Assembly: GCA_944325625.1 (NCBI GenBank)
Contig: CALVAP010000001.1
Coordinates: 73,649-137,648 of the forward strand
Reading direction: 5' to 3'
Length of the DNA stretch: 64,000 nt
Source of the DNA: Candidatus Gastranaerophilales bacterium
GTDB lineage: Bacteria > Cyanobacteriota > Vampirovibrionia > Gastranaerophilales > Gastranaerophilaceae
This document shows positions 63,735 to 64,000 of the stretch, piece by piece (position 1 is the stretch's first letter; each line of letters starts with the position of its first letter). The notes below the pieces were generated by a model, which did no database searches, was not told where the DNA came from, and saw only the letters and a list, made by a program, of their open reading frames with translations. Both the position numbers and the translations under genes were made by a program.

Positions 63735-64000
63735 TTATTCTTCAGGTTCTAGTGCCTTTAGAAGGTGTTCGTACTTTTTAAACTTAGTAACCAACTCTTC
63801 TGCTGATTTTGCTATTTTAAGCTGTTTAACAAAGTCTTTTCTTGGTACAGCAGGCGCACCAATGATGATTGAGCGTTCGGGGAAACTTTTTGTAACGCCT
63901 GCTTGTGCCATTATTATACTGTCAGAACCTATGCTCAGGTGATCAGCCAACCCTGCTTGACCTGCAATTACTACCCTGTCACCAATTACACAGCTTCCCG
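63735..64000 (-). CDS. lpxD: UDP-3-O-acylglucosamine N-acyltransferase, C-terminal part
   Basis: The last 88 codons of a gene that begins outside the window; the frame is open to base 64000. The residues G-D-R-V-V-I-A-G-Q-A-G-L-A-D-H and IIGAPAVPRKDFVKQL mark the end of the LpxD beta helix and its C-terminal helices. It adds the N-linked acyl chain after LpxC. It is the first gene of lpxD-lpxC-fabZ-lpxA. Confidence 0.92.
   Translation of the reverse strand, partial: GSCVIGDRVVIAGQAGLADHLSIGSDSIIMAQAGVTKSFPERSIIIGAPAVPRKDFVKQLKIAKSAEELVTKFKKYEHLLKALEPEE

Noticed and set aside
1-64000. Mobile elements, prophage or CRISPR
   Set aside because: I saw no transposase, integrase, phage structural gene, cas gene or regularly spaced repeats; gene content is uniform backbone.

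Overview
The window is AT-rich, densely coded and has no insertion sequences, phage genes, integrases, rRNA genes or CRISPR arrays. It looks like a chromosomal backbone segment of a low-GC diderm bacterium. Lipid A genes (lpxD, lpxC, fabZ, lpxA), a FabI tail, an MCE/MlaD-type protein and an MlaA-type protein show an outer membrane. Many starts are TTG or GTG with clear Shine-Dalgarno sequences, and promoters follow the sigma70 pattern. Split glycine decarboxylase, a membrane-anchored YvcK, a GH57/DUF3536 protein and many lineage-restricted short proteins would fit a non-photosynthetic relative of cyanobacteria (Vampirovibrionia/Melainabacteria, Gastranaerophilales-like). That placement is inference from gene content, not from a phylogeny.

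Layout. 1-4.7 kb: fabI 3' end, a MATE exporter, a small membrane protein, an ankyrin-like protein, an MCE-domain protein and a Cys-rich secreted protein. 5-8.7 kb: an MlaA domain fused to an alpha/beta hydrolase, then TspO and an ABC ATPase. 8.9-13.4 kb: two unknown proteins, a CDF metal exporter, tRNA-Gln, and glk-rmuC. 13.5-22 kb: a secreted OB-like protein, a GH57 enzyme, and a co-directional run of two M16 peptidases, a PilZ protein, a TPR protein and a 4HBT thioesterase. 22-29.4 kb: a solitary sugar permease, a phosphohexomutase, gcvT-gcvH-gcvPA without gcvPB, an ACT protein, a UPF0210 protein and a dCMP deaminase. 29.4-36.8 kb: a family 3 solute-binding lipoprotein, a 1951-residue protein with papain-like catalytic motifs, and an SH3-like secreted protein. 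36.9-43.5 kb: TPR protein, PadR regulator plus PDZ/radical SAM protein, cytidine deaminase, a secreted protein, and murA overlapping a small repeat protein. 43.5-47 kb: a structured-RNA candidate, a small membrane protein, bioC-bioG-gltX. 47-55.2 kb: GH13 enzyme, yidD, an unknown protein, ZIP transporter, a winged-helix-like protein, nadB-nadC and small proteins. 55.2-64 kb: panB-panC, a cyclase-like membrane protein, yvcK, pxpA, an M29 peptidase and the lpxD-lpxC-fabZ-lpxA cluster.

Metabolically, GH57, GH13, glucokinase and phosphohexomutase suggest alpha-glucan or glycogen handling. nadBC, panBC and bioCG show parts of cofactor synthesis. gcvTHP(A) and dCMP deaminase belong to one-carbon and pyrimidine supply. 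The most unusual items are the giant papain-like protein, the MlaA-hydrolase fusion, and the probable 6S-like RNA between the murA locus and a small membrane protein.
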